Source: Aquilonibacter sp963703325
GTDB taxonomy: Bacteria > Vulcanimicrobiota > Vulcanimicrobiia > Vulcanimicrobiales > Vulcanimicrobiaceae
Assembly: GCA_963703325.1 (NCBI GenBank)
Contig: OY969805.1
Coordinates: 1,364,001 to 1,428,000, forward strand
DNA: 64,000 bases
Direction of reading: 5' to 3'
Positions 53,082 to 63,475 of this stretch are shown here, in pieces. The notes below the pieces were generated by a model that saw only the letters and a list, made by a program, of their open reading frames with translations, did not search any database and was not told where the DNA came from. The translations under genes were made by a program, and so were the position numbers. Position 1 is the first letter of the stretch, and each line of letters starts with the position of its first letter.

Positions 53082-53406
53082 CGAGTTCGATCGCGGCGGG
53101 GTAACGGAACCCCTCGCCCCCATTCGCTCTGACCGCGGCAACGATGCAGAGAATGACGTTTGCCAATTCGAGCGGCCAAACGAGTAAGAATCCGATCAGC
53201 ACCCAGTGGAGCAGTCCCACGATGACCCATGCGATCAGCATCGTGAGCTGAAAGTTGAGCGCGTTCCGCGCTTGATCTTTGAGCCACGGGTTGTTGGTTA
53301 CCGCGAGATACACGATGAGCGAGGGGACGACGGAGAAGAAAATGCCGCCGAGATGCGTGAGCATGGCCGCGGTCTTGTCGCTCGGTGTGGGAGAGGTCTC
53401 GATCAC
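53071..53406 (-). CDS. DUF4870-family membrane protein
   Basis: 111 aa from GTG 53406, with GAGGAG 6-7 nt upstream. Matches DUF4870: DKTAAMLTHLGGIFFSVVPSLIVYLAVTNN, WLKDQARNALNFQLTMLIAWVIVG, and IGFLLVWPLELANVILCIVAAVRANGGEGFRYP. Three transmembrane segments, small, of unknown role; widespread in bacteria. The longer frame to 53478 has no signal and is not chosen. It is divergent from the ArsR operon. Confidence 0.82.
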   Translation of the reverse strand: MIETSPTPSDKTAAMLTHLGGIFFSVVPSLIVYLAVTNNPWLKDQARNALNFQLTMLIAWVIVGLLHWVLIGFLLVWPLELANVILCIVAAVRANGGEGFRYPAAIELVKT

Positions 53407-53467
53407 GGGAAGCTCCTCCTCGGATAAACGAGTGCGGTCACCTTCGCCGCGGCGGGGGGCGCACCGC

Positions 53468-53496
53468 TTGACAAACACATAAGTGTAGACTTATGG
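53468..53496 (+). promoter_or_regulatory. ArsR operon promoter with palindromic operator
   Basis: TTGACA at 53468-53473 is a good -35, and TTATGG at 53491-53496 a weak -10 with 17-nt spacing. CATAAGT-gtag-ACTTATG (53478-53495) is a perfect 7-bp inverted repeat between and overlapping them. ArsR-family regulators commonly bind such operators; that the downstream ArsR binds here is inference. Confidence 0.7.
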
Positions 53497-53500
53497 TTGG

Positions 53501-53845
53501 GTGGTGACCGCCGCTCCGATCGATTCTGTGATGCGTACGCTCTCCGATCCGACCCGCCGGGCGATCTACGAACGCATCATCTCGAGCCGGGAGGCGACGG
53601 TTCGCACGCTGACCGACCATGCCGGGGTGTCGCAGCCGGCGGTCTCGCAGCACCTGCGGGCACTGCTCGACGCGCGGCTGGTCCTGGGCCGCAAAGAGGG
53701 GCGCAACACGTTTTACCGAGCCGATCCGCGCGGGCTGCGTCCGCTGGCGGAGTGGATGGAAGAACACCGCCGCTTTTGGGAAGAGAGCTTCGATCGCCTC
53801 GGCGACTACCTGCGCGAACTGCAGAGAAAGAAGGACCAATTGTGA
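53501..53845 (+). CDS. ArsR-family transcriptional regulator
   Basis: 114 aa, GTG start (a second GTG follows at 53504). Winged HTH: IDSVMRTLSDPTRRAIYERIISSREATVRTLTDHAGVSQPAVSQHLRALLDARLVLGRKEGRNTFY. No Cys-based metal site is visible, so it is probably a non-metal or co-regulator type, as in ArsR genes paired with SRPBCC genes. It overlaps the SRPBCC gene by 4 nt (GTGA). Confidence 0.9.
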   Translation: MVTAAPIDSVMRTLSDPTRRAIYERIISSREATVRTLTDHAGVSQPAVSQHLRALLDARLVLGRKEGRNTFYRADPRGLRPLAEWMEEHRRFWEESFDRLGDYLRELQRKKDQL

Positions 53846-54321
53846 TCGACACACCGCTGACGCAACACTTCACCTTCACGATCGAGCGCGTGTACGACGC
53901 ACCGCGCGAGCGTGTCTTTAACGCCTTCGCGAACGCCGATGAAAAAGCCAAGTGGTTCGGGGGCACGGCCGGACAGTGGAAGCCACTCATTCGCGAAATG
54001 GATTTCAAACGTGGCGGACACGAGCGCGCTCGGGGAGAGTGGAGCAGCGGTGATATCAGTGATTTTCAGGCGACGTTTCACGACATTCGCCAGAACGAGC
54101 GGATCGTCTACTACTACGACATGTACGTGAATGACCGTCGCATCTCGGCCTCGCTCTCGACGGTTGAGTTCGAACCCGAGGGCGCCAAGACGCATATGAC
54201 GTTCACCGAGCACGTGGTTTATCTGGACGGCTACACGACGCCCGAAGACCGCGAGACTGGAAGCGTGCACTTACTCGATAAACTCGACGCCTATCTGCAA
54301 ACCGGAAAGGCCGTGGTGTAA
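53842..54321 (+). CDS. SRPBCC (AHSA1-like) protein
   Basis: 159 aa from GTG 53842. START/AHSA1-like fold: FTIERVYDAPRERVFNAFANADEKAKWFGG, then a central strand region (IVYYYDMYVNDRRISASLSTVEFEPEGAKTHMTFTEHVVYLDG). Ligand unknown. The ArsR-SRPBCC pairing is common in bacteria. Part of a four-gene unit; the DoxX gene starts 3 nt after its stop. Confidence 0.85.
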   Translation: MIDTPLTQHFTFTIERVYDAPRERVFNAFANADEKAKWFGGTAGQWKPLIREMDFKRGGHERARGEWSSGDISDFQATFHDIRQNERIVYYYDMYVNDRRISASLSTVEFEPEGAKTHMTFTEHVVYLDGYTTPEDRETGSVHLLDKLDAYLQTGKAVV

Positions 54322-54324
54322 CTC

Positions 54325-54711
54325 ATGAAAATCGTCTCAACCGTCGCCCGTATTTTGCTCGGCTTGATGTTCACCGTCTTTGGGCTCAACGGGTTCATGC
54401 ACTTCATTCCGTCGCCGGCGTTTCCACCGGGTTATCTGCTCGACTTCTTCACCGCGATCGTCGGTTCGGGCTTTTACGTGATGGTTTTCGGCGTGCAGCT
54501 GATCTGCGGGCTTCTCCTGCTTGCGAATCAGTACGTACCGCTCGCGATCGTCGCGCTTGCCGCGGTACTCGTCAACATCCTCACCTTCCACGCGACGATG
54601 AACCCGCAGGGGTTTCCGATGGCGCTCATCGCGCTGATCCTGTGGTTTTTGACGGCCTGGCCGATTCGCGCGCAATTCGCCCCGATCTTCGCAAGAAAGG
54701 CTAATGTATGA
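54325..54711 (+). CDS. DoxX-family membrane protein
   Basis: 128 aa. Four hydrophobic segments and the N-terminal TVARILLGLMFTVFGLNGFMHFIP motif are DoxX-like. Intact, unlike the copy at 2211. The stop overlaps the next ATG by 4 nt. Role unknown; the operon context suggests ArsR-controlled stress or redox function. Confidence 0.85.
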   Translation: MKIVSTVARILLGLMFTVFGLNGFMHFIPSPAFPPGYLLDFFTAIVGSGFYVMVFGVQLICGLLLLANQYVPLAIVALAAVLVNILTFHATMNPQGFPMALIALILWFLTAWPIRAQFAPIFARKANV

Positions 54712-55184
54712 CGAGCCTGACGCTGCCGTCCGATCTCGAACTGATGTTCACGTGTACGTTCGATGCCCCGCGCGCGCTGGTATTCGAGGTCATGTACGAT
54801 CCCAAGCACATTCCGAACTGGTGGGGGCCGCGGCGGCTGCGGACGATCGTCGATCAACTGGATTTCAAACCGGGCGGGACGTGGCGTTTCTTACAATACG
54901 AGCCCGATGGCACGCTGCATGCGTTCAAGGGCGAGTACCTCGAGATCGAAGCGCCCGATCACGTGATCGCGACGTTCGAATACGAACCGTGGCCAGGGAA
55001 GATCAGCAAAGTGACGACGCGTTTGCGCGAAGAGGATGGCCGCACGACCGTGACAACCCATCAGGTCTTCGCAACGCGCGAAGAACGCGACGGCATGACG
55101 AATGCCGGCGCGCAAAGCGGCTTCAACGAGAGCATGGAGCGTCTGACCGAGCTACTGGCTAGGCTGAGCGGCGGAACTCGCTGA
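54708..55184 (+). CDS. SRPBCC (AHSA1-like) protein
   Basis: 158 aa. FTCTFDAPRALVFEVMYDPKHIPNWWGP and FKPGGTWRFLQYEPDGTLHAFKGEYLEIE are typical AHSA1-type blocks. Distinct from the one at 53842 but of the same superfamily. The C-terminal 26 nt overlap the convergent HD-GYP gene. Confidence 0.85.
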   Translation: MTSLTLPSDLELMFTCTFDAPRALVFEVMYDPKHIPNWWGPRRLRTIVDQLDFKPGGTWRFLQYEPDGTLHAFKGEYLEIEAPDHVIATFEYEPWPGKISKVTTRLREEDGRTTVTTHQVFATREERDGMTNAGAQSGFNESMERLTELLARLSGGTR

Positions 55185-56151
55185 GGCGGTCTTCAAGCCG
55201 AATGAACGCGTCGACCACGGCGGGATCGAACGCCTTGCCGCGTTCGCCGCGGATTTGCGCCAGCGCATGTGCCTGGGTGAATTCGATCCGATGCGGGCGT
55301 TCCGACGTCAGCGCGACGTAGGTGTCGGCAACGGCGACAATGCGCGCGAGCAGCGGGATCTCCTCGCCGGCCAATCCCTCGGGATACCCGGTGCCGTCAT
55401 AACGCTCGTGGTGAAAGCGCGCAATCGCTTCGGCGGTGCGCAGCAGCGGACGCGTCGCGCCGCTCATGATCGCCGCACCGGCGTCGACGTGACTGTTCAC
55501 GATGTTGCGCCAGCGCACCGGCAGTGCCGCCGGCATCGAGCGGACGCGTTCGGGAACCGAAAGCATGCCGATGTCGTAGACCAATGCCGCCGTGCTCAGC
55601 GCGTCGAGGTCGCCGGCCGACACGCCCATCTTACCGGCGATCGCCACGGCGACGTCGCGGACGGCTTCGGCCTGATCGGCCAGGCCGCGGTTGGCGACAC
55701 GCATGGCGCGGAAGAGCCGGTCCAGCGTATCGCGTTCGTCGGTCGGCATGACGATCTCCCCGAACGTCGAGCGGCTGGGCGACTGTACCGCCGCGAAACG
55801 GCGCAGTTGCGCCGTGAAGTCTTTGATCGAGATCGGCTTTTCAACGAAGGTGGTGGCGCCGGCGGCGAGTGCGCGCGGTCCCAGGGTGCGGTCGCCGTGG
55901 GCGGTCAGCATCATGATCGGCGTGAACTCGTGGGCGGGGTGCGAGCGCAGCGCCTGCGTGAACGTGACGCCGTCCATCTCCGGCATATAGTAATCGACGA
56001 TCACCAACGACGGACGCAGCTGCGGCATTTCGGCCAGCGCGTCGCTCGGATCGCTAAAGGCAATAGGCGATTCGCCTAAGACCCGTTTGATCACGGCGCT
56101 GTAGAGCTTGAGAGTCGCCTCGTCGTCATCGACGATCACCACACGGAACAT
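55159..56151 (-). CDS. Receiver-HD-GYP response regulator with degenerate HD
   Basis: 330 aa. The receiver domain (1-120) is complete: acidic D8-D10 (VIVDDDEA), phosphoacceptor D53 (VIVDYYMPEMDG), T83 and K105. The HD-GYP domain (about 150-330), which would hydrolyse cyclic di-GMP, retains HHERYDGTGYPEGL (247-260) and VAD at 276 but has Y192-D193 (VYDIGML) where the family has H-D-I-G-K. Loss of this metal-binding His may impair catalysis or adapt metal use. A similar change is in the 58946 gene. The C-terminal end overlaps the SRPBCC gene. Confidence 0.85.
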   Translation of the reverse strand: MFRVVIVDDDEATLKLYSAVIKRVLGESPIAFSDPSDALAEMPQLRPSLVIVDYYMPEMDGVTFTQALRSHPAHEFTPIMMLTAHGDRTLGPRALAAGATTFVEKPISIKDFTAQLRRFAAVQSPSRSTFGEIVMPTDERDTLDRLFRAMRVANRGLADQAEAVRDVAVAIAGKMGVSAGDLDALSTAALVYDIGMLSVPERVRSMPAALPVRWRNIVNSHVDAGAAIMSGATRPLLRTAEAIARFHHERYDGTGYPEGLAGEEIPLLARIVAVADTYVALTSERPHRIEFTQAHALAQIRGERGKAFDPAVVDAFIRLEDRLSEFRRSA

Positions 56152-56229
56152 AGCACTAGTGTGCCCATTTTCCGTCCGGGGCGTATTATCCGGGCGATAA
56201 CCTTTGGCCGTGGCAAGGTAAAGCGGCCG

Positions 56230-57603
56230 TCAAGGGGCCGAGCGTCCGTTATGGCGCTTGGCCCTGACCGCGCGAAAAAGGAAATACACAGGGATCCCGG
56301 TGAGCAGCACGCCGATCCCAAACGCCGCGTCCCAGGGTGACTTCAGTATTATATCGAGCACGATCGACCAAGCAACGACCAGAAAGAGCAGCGTGCTCCA
56401 CGGATGGAGGGGTATTAGGAACCAGGGCTCGGCCGCGCCCGCGGCGCGGTCGCGGCGCCGGAAGATGAAGATCGCCAAGGCTGCGAAGCCGAAGAAGATG
56501 TAGTCGATGCTGGTGACCCAGTTGAGGATCAAGTTGTAGCGTTCGGGCCCCGCCAGCGCGATCGCGATCGCCGCCGCACCTTGCACCGCGATCGCAATAA
56601 CCGGGACGTGCGTGCGCGGGCTGATCCACGCGAGTTGCTTGAAGAACGTTCCGTCGGCCGCCATTTGGAAATACACCCGCGGCGACGTCAAAATCTGGTT
56701 GGCGATAAAGCCGAGGGTGGAGAGCGCAACGATCGACGCCATGATCTTCGCGCCGGCCGGTCCGACCACGGCCTGAACGATATCGGAAGCCGGCGTCATC
56801 GTGCCGGCCAGACGGGCCGCCCCCAACACGTACAGACACACCGCGTTCATGCCGAGATAGAGTACGATCACGCCGAGCACACCGAATAGGATGCCGAGTG
56901 GGAGCGAGCGCTTCGAGTCACGCGTTTCGCCTGCCATGAAGGTTGACGTTTGCCAACCGCTATACGCAAACATCACCGGCACGAGCGAGAGGCCGATCGC
57001 GACGAATGGGTTGAAATCAGCGGGCAACACGATCGGCGCACCATGGCCTGCCGCTGCGTGCGCCGCGAACAGGCCGGTGACGATCACCGCACCGATGGCT
57101 GCAAGCTTGGCAATCATGAAGCCGTTTTGCGTGGTCGCGCTTTCGCGCACGCCAAAGCAATTGACGATCGTGAATAACGCGAGCGCCGCGACCGCGACGA
57201 TCGTCAGCTGCACGCTTGTTAATGGGCTGCCGGTAATCTTCGGCAGATAGATCGCAAAGGTCACCGCCGATGCCGCCGCGCCCCCGCTCTGCGAAACGAG
57301 CAGCAACGTCCAGCCGTAGCAAAAGGCTACGATCGGATGATACGCATCGCGAAGATAAGCGTAGACGCCGCCGTCGTACGGACGGCGTGCGGCCAGCTCG
57401 GCGAAGACACCAGCCCCGACAATAGCGATCACACCGCCGATCGTCCACACGAGCATGATCAAGAGCGGTGTGTGCACCAACCGCGCGACGACCGATGGAT
57501 TGACGAAGATGCCCGAGCCGACGATGCCGCCCATCACGATCAGCGCGGCGTCGCGAACGCCGAGGCGCCGCAACAGATGGGGCCGTTCAGGCCGTTGCGG
57601 CAA
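56230..57603 (-). CDS. APC-superfamily amino-acid permease
   Basis: 457 aa, about 12 transmembrane segments. Motifs: IVMGGIVGSGIFVNPSVVARLV in TM1, GGVYAYLRDAYHP, and VPVMFAYSGWQTSTFMAGETRDSKRSLPLGI in TM6. Substrate amino acid unknown. The next gene (57587) is a close paralog; the two frames overlap by 17 nt, suggesting tandem duplication and co-translation on the minus strand. Confidence 0.9.
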   Translation of the reverse strand: MPQRPERPHLLRRLGVRDAALIVMGGIVGSGIFVNPSVVARLVHTPLLIMLVWTIGGVIAIVGAGVFAELAARRPYDGGVYAYLRDAYHPIVAFCYGWTLLLVSQSGGAAASAVTFAIYLPKITGSPLTSVQLTIVAVAALALFTIVNCFGVRESATTQNGFMIAKLAAIGAVIVTGLFAAHAAAGHGAPIVLPADFNPFVAIGLSLVPVMFAYSGWQTSTFMAGETRDSKRSLPLGILFGVLGVIVLYLGMNAVCLYVLGAARLAGTMTPASDIVQAVVGPAGAKIMASIVALSTLGFIANQILTSPRVYFQMAADGTFFKQLAWISPRTHVPVIAIAVQGAAAIAIALAGPERYNLILNWVTSIDYIFFGFAALAIFIFRRRDRAAGAAEPWFLIPLHPWSTLLFLVVAWSIVLDIILKSPWDAAFGIGVLLTGIPVYFLFRAVRAKRHNGRSAP

Positions 57604-58900
57604 CGCGCCTCCACAGGTAGTAGAAGGCGGTGCCGGCGACGATCACCAGCGCGCCATACAACGTGTCGCGCGGCACCAGGATCACCTCGGTCACGAAGAT
57701 CGCGAGCAGCACGACCATCAAGAGAATCGTCGAGAACGGATGCAACGGCACGCGAAAGGCCGGCTTGCGCGCATCGCCGTCGCGCTTGCGGAAGATGAAG
57801 ATCGCGCCGGCAGCGAGCACGACGAAGATCCACTCCGGCGCAACGATCCAGTTGACGATCTGTGCAAACGTACCACTCGCCGCGATAATTGCGGCAACGA
57901 CGCCTTCGGCGATGATCGCGATCGTTGGCACGTGAGTCCTGGGATTGACCCATGCGAGTTGCTTGAAGAACGTCCCGTCGGCGGCCATTTGAAAGTACAC
58001 ACGCGGTGCGACCAGCATGCGCGTGCTCATGAAGCCAAGCGTGGACAGCGCGATCGCGATCGCGATAAGCCGCGCACCGATCGGGCCGACGGCAGCGGAC
58101 ATCACGTCGGCCGCGGGCACACTGGTTGCCGCGAGTCCCGCCGGTCCGAGCACGCGCAGGCAGCCGATGTTGACGAGCACGTAAATCGCGATCACCGCGA
58201 TGACGCCCATAATCAAACCGCGCGGAATCGTGCGCTCTGGGTTGACCGTCTCGCCGGTGATATATGTCGCGCCCTGAAAGCCGTTGTACGCAAAGAGCAC
58301 CGGCAACATCGCGATGCCGAATGCACCAAGGAGCGCCGTGCTCGAGTCGAATCCCGGCAGCGTCGCCGCGGCGCCCGCGGCCGGATGCGCAAGGAGTCCC
58401 GCGCCGATCAAACCGGCGATGGCAGCGACCTTGAGAATCACGAGCACGTTTTGCCACGTCCCGCCCTGGCGAACGCCGAGGCAGTTGATGGCGACGAGGA
58501 CGGCGAGCGTGACCACCGCGACGATGCGCGTGTCGATGGCCATCCCGGTAAGTGGCGTGAGGTAGGTTGCGAACAGCACCGAGGCCGCGGCGGTGCCGCC
58601 GGTGTCGGCGATGAGCAGCAGCGTCCAGCCAAAGACAAAGGCAACGATGGGATGATAGGCATCCCGCAAGTACGCATAGATACCGCCATTCGCCGGACGG
58701 CGCTCGGCGAGCTCGGCAAAGACGAAGGCGCCGATGAGCGCGATGAGCCCGCCGACGATCCAGCAGCCGATTGCAAGCGACGGAAGATGCGCTTTGCCGG
58801 CGACGAGGGCGGGGTTCTTGAAAATGCCCGAGCCGATGATGCTGCCGATGGTAATCAGCGTCAGGTCGAAGACGTTCAACCGGCGTCGCAGCGTGGACAT
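57587..58900 (-). CDS. APC-superfamily amino-acid permease, paralog
   Basis: 437 aa, about 12 transmembrane segments. LTLITIGSIIGSGIFKNPALVAGK, NGGIYAYLRDAYHPIVAFVFGWTLLLIADTGG, and LPVLFAYNGFQGATYITGETVNPERTIPRGL. Parallels every motif of the 56230 protein. It is upstream of it on the minus strand (its stop overlaps the other's start), so both are probably one transcript. Confidence 0.9.
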   Translation of the reverse strand: MSTLRRRLNVFDLTLITIGSIIGSGIFKNPALVAGKAHLPSLAIGCWIVGGLIALIGAFVFAELAERRPANGGIYAYLRDAYHPIVAFVFGWTLLLIADTGGTAAASVLFATYLTPLTGMAIDTRIVAVVTLAVLVAINCLGVRQGGTWQNVLVILKVAAIAGLIGAGLLAHPAAGAAATLPGFDSSTALLGAFGIAMLPVLFAYNGFQGATYITGETVNPERTIPRGLIMGVIAVIAIYVLVNIGCLRVLGPAGLAATSVPAADVMSAAVGPIGARLIAIAIALSTLGFMSTRMLVAPRVYFQMAADGTFFKQLAWVNPRTHVPTIAIIAEGVVAAIIAASGTFAQIVNWIVAPEWIFVVLAAGAIFIFRKRDGDARKPAFRVPLHPFSTILLMVVLLAIFVTEVILVPRDTLYGALVIVAGTAFYYLWRRVAATA

Positions 58901-58945
58901 GCCTGGCTGAATACTACGGAAGGCCGAGGGAGCCTACCGGCTCCG

Positions 58946-60001
58946 TCAACTCGCCTGTGCGCTCCGTGCGGTGGTTTCGTGCACGACGCGCGAAATCTCG
59001 TTTAAGTTCCCGCGGACCGCGTTCACGACGGCTGGATCGTAGAGTGTGCCTGCGCCTTTTTCGACGAGCTCGATCGCCTGAGCCAGCGAGAGCGCAGGCC
59101 GATCGACGCGTTCGCGCAAGAGCGCGCTCATCGTATCGGAGACCGCGACGATACGCCCCATGATCGGAATGGACGATCCGCGCAGCTTCTTCGGATAGCC
59201 CGATCCGTCGTAGCGCTCGTGATGCGTTTGCGCGATGACCGCCGCCGCGCGCATCACCTGGTCCTTGCTCGTGCCGAGCACGCGCGCACCGGCGTCAGCG
59301 TGACGCTCGATCGACACACGATCGGCTTGCGTCGGCAGATTGCGGCTTTCCAAAATGCGCTGCGGAATCTCGGCTTTGCCGATGTCGTAAATGCGCGACG
59401 CGAGCAAGAGCGTTTGCTGTTCGTCGTCGGTCAGTTTGAGCTCACGCGCCAGCGCCATCGCGATCTGCGAGGACAGGTTGTGGTGAAAAATGATCGACGG
59501 ATCGTGCAAGACGGCGACATCGAGCATCGCGTCGATCACGGATGCGGCGTCGGCTACCGAGCCGCTCGGAAGTGCAGGAGCGACCGAGCGTGAGCCGGCC
59601 TCCTTGAGGCGAGCCTGCATGTCGGCGCGTTCGCGACGGGTATCGACGATGTGCATCGCGTGCACCAAGAACTCGGACGGATTAATCGGTTTCTCGAGGA
59701 AGGCGTGTATGTCGAGGTCGAAGGCGGAGCGCCGCAAATCGCGGTCCGCTTTGGCGGTTGTAAAAATGACCGGGGTGCTTGCGCGGCCATCGATCAAGCG
59801 CATGCGGCGAATGAAGTCGATGCCGGGGATGTCCGCCAGGGTATTGTTGACCACGATAAATGCGGGATCAACGCCTCCGACCCAGTGCAGGGCGTCGGAA
59901 GCCTTCTTGAAGCAGATCGGCTCGACGTCAGCGATACGCCGGAGGATCTGCGAGAAGCCAGCGAGCGACGACTCCTGGTCGTCGACGACGGCAACGTGCA
60001 T
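58946..60001 (-). CDS. Pseudo-receiver HD-GYP protein
   Basis: 351 aa from ATG 60001 (AAGGA about 7 nt upstream). The receiver domain keeps VVDDQES and a C-terminal K104 (HAFLEKP), but the aligned phosphoacceptor is N52 (IVVNNTLADIPG), so it probably cannot be phosphorylated in the usual way. The HD-GYP domain has Y205-D206 (RIYDIGKA) instead of H-D, and HHERYDGSGYP follows. It lies beyond the two permease genes, on the same strand, 45 nt upstream. A longer start at 60061 is possible. Diverges from hsp20-lon. Confidence 0.83.
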   Translation of the reverse strand: MHVAVVDDQESSLAGFSQILRRIADVEPICFKKASDALHWVGGVDPAFIVVNNTLADIPGIDFIRRMRLIDGRASTPVIFTTAKADRDLRRSAFDLDIHAFLEKPINPSEFLVHAMHIVDTRRERADMQARLKEAGSRSVAPALPSGSVADAASVIDAMLDVAVLHDPSIIFHHNLSSQIAMALARELKLTDDEQQTLLLASRIYDIGKAEIPQRILESRNLPTQADRVSIERHADAGARVLGTSKDQVMRAAAVIAQTHHERYDGSGYPKKLRGSSIPIMGRIVAVSDTMSALLRERVDRPALSLAQAIELVEKGAGTLYDPAVVNAVRGNLNEISRVVHETTARSAQAS

Positions 60002-60110
60002 GCCGGTTTCCTTGCCGGGGGCAGGGCCCCACGGAGTAAGCCAGGGTGTCTGGAAAGGCACCCTCTAACTAGAAGTAATCGGCAGTTTGGCCTCGTCCCC
60101 CCAGAGGGGG

Positions 60111-60137
60111 CTGGCAGACGGTGCAACTGAGTGCTAA
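60111..60137 (+). promoter_or_regulatory. CIRCE-like operator upstream of hsp20-lon
   Basis: CTGGCAGAC, 9 nt, GAGTGCTAA. The right half is the canonical CIRCE half; the left half shares 7 of 9 positions with the groESL copy (CTGGCACTC) and the spacer is exactly 9. Candidate -10 TAAGAT overlaps the right half. Likely HrcA-controlled, but degenerate. Confidence 0.55.
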
Positions 60138-60166
60138 GATTGCGAATCTAGGACATAGAAAGAGCC

Positions 60167-60556
60167 ATGGAGTTTACCGTGCGGTCCCGGCTGGGCTTCG
60201 AGCCCAATGCCGATGTCGTCGTCGACGACGAGCAGAGTCAGGTGGTGGTGGCGGTCGAGGTGGCCGGGGCCGACCCTGACAGCTTACGCGTTGCCGTCGA
60301 CAATCGCTCGCTTACTATCTCGGGGGTACGGGCCGAGCCGGCTCGCATCCGACGCGGCTCGTTCATCCAAAAAGAGATCTCCTATGGGGCCTTTGCCAAG
60401 CGCATCCACTTGCCGGTGGCGGTGGATCTGCTCGGCGATGCGCATGCCAACTACGCCGACGGCGTCTTGGTCATCGCGCTTCCCATCTCGTCGACGGCCT
60501 ATGTTCCGGCGACGCGAACCGAGATCCGTATGATCGTGAAGAGGACGCTTACCTAA
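60167..60556 (+). CDS. Small heat-shock protein (Hsp20/alpha-crystallin)
   Basis: 129 aa. Holdase chaperone. The alpha-crystallin domain spans most of the chain: VVVAVEVAGADPDSLRVAVDNRSLTISGVRAEP, GSFIQKEISYGAFAKRIHLPVAVDLLGDAHANYADGVLVIALP. No N-terminal extension of note. Starts 30 nt after the CIRCE-like site; lon starts 3 nt after its stop, so the two are one operon. Confidence 0.9.
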   Translation: MEFTVRSRLGFEPNADVVVDDEQSQVVVAVEVAGADPDSLRVAVDNRSLTISGVRAEPARIRRGSFIQKEISYGAFAKRIHLPVAVDLLGDAHANYADGVLVIALPISSTAYVPATRTEIRMIVKRTLT

Positions 60557-60559
60557 ATT

Positions 60560-63034
<2,475 letters not shown>

Positions 63035-63047
63035 CCCGCGTTACCGT

Positions 63048-63290
63048 TTATTCCCGTTGTGGATAGTCACCCGAATAGGCAATGATGTAGGCTGCTTCGG
63101 GGTGCGGTGTGCGGTCGCGAAGATCCGGCAGCGCAAAGTTCTTCGTTCCGTCGCCGCCGTAGCGCGTGCCCATAATCGAGTAGAGCGTTGGATATAACGC
63201 GATTGGTACGAGTCGACCGTCGCAGAAAAACCATCCTTTAGGGGCGAAATTGCCGCCGAAAAGCAGAATCTCACCGACTAACGCTTGCAT
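63048..63290 (-). CDS. Miniature phage tail-collar (microcystin-dependent-like) protein
   Basis: 80 aa from ATG 63290. VGEILLFGGNFAPKGWFFCDGRLVPIALYPTLYSIMGTRYGGDGTKNFALPDLRDRTP is the conserved collar domain, then YIIAYSGDYPQRE resembles the normal C-terminus (YIIALQGIFPSR). The usual central ~80 residues are absent. This may be a compact family member or a deleted copy. The start is not supported by a clear ribosome-binding site; a longer frame to 63491 is possible. Confidence 0.65.
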   Translation of the reverse strand: MQALVGEILLFGGNFAPKGWFFCDGRLVPIALYPTLYSIMGTRYGGDGTKNFALPDLRDRTPHPEAAYIIAYSGDYPQRE

Positions 63291-63475
63291 GAAAGGTACC
63301 CGTCCCTTCTGGCACGTGGGATCGTTACTTTTACAAAGGGAAGGGCTTGTCTGCCTGCCATACAAAGGCGGCCGCCGTGGAACCGCAATCAATGCACCTG
63401 CTACGGGCAGGGCTTTCGCTGCGATCTCGCGCCCGACGCCTCGACGCTTGTTTCGTTCCATAGCGAAAAACGCGG

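Noticed and set aside
57455..59005. A 516-codon plus-strand reading frame opposite the two permeases
   Set aside because: Antisense shadow with low-complexity charged composition.
60112..60124. A sigma-54 promoter (TGGCA...TGC) before hsp20
   Set aside because: The GG and GC elements are 2 bp too close for a functional sigma-54 site; a CIRCE-like operator explains the sequence better.
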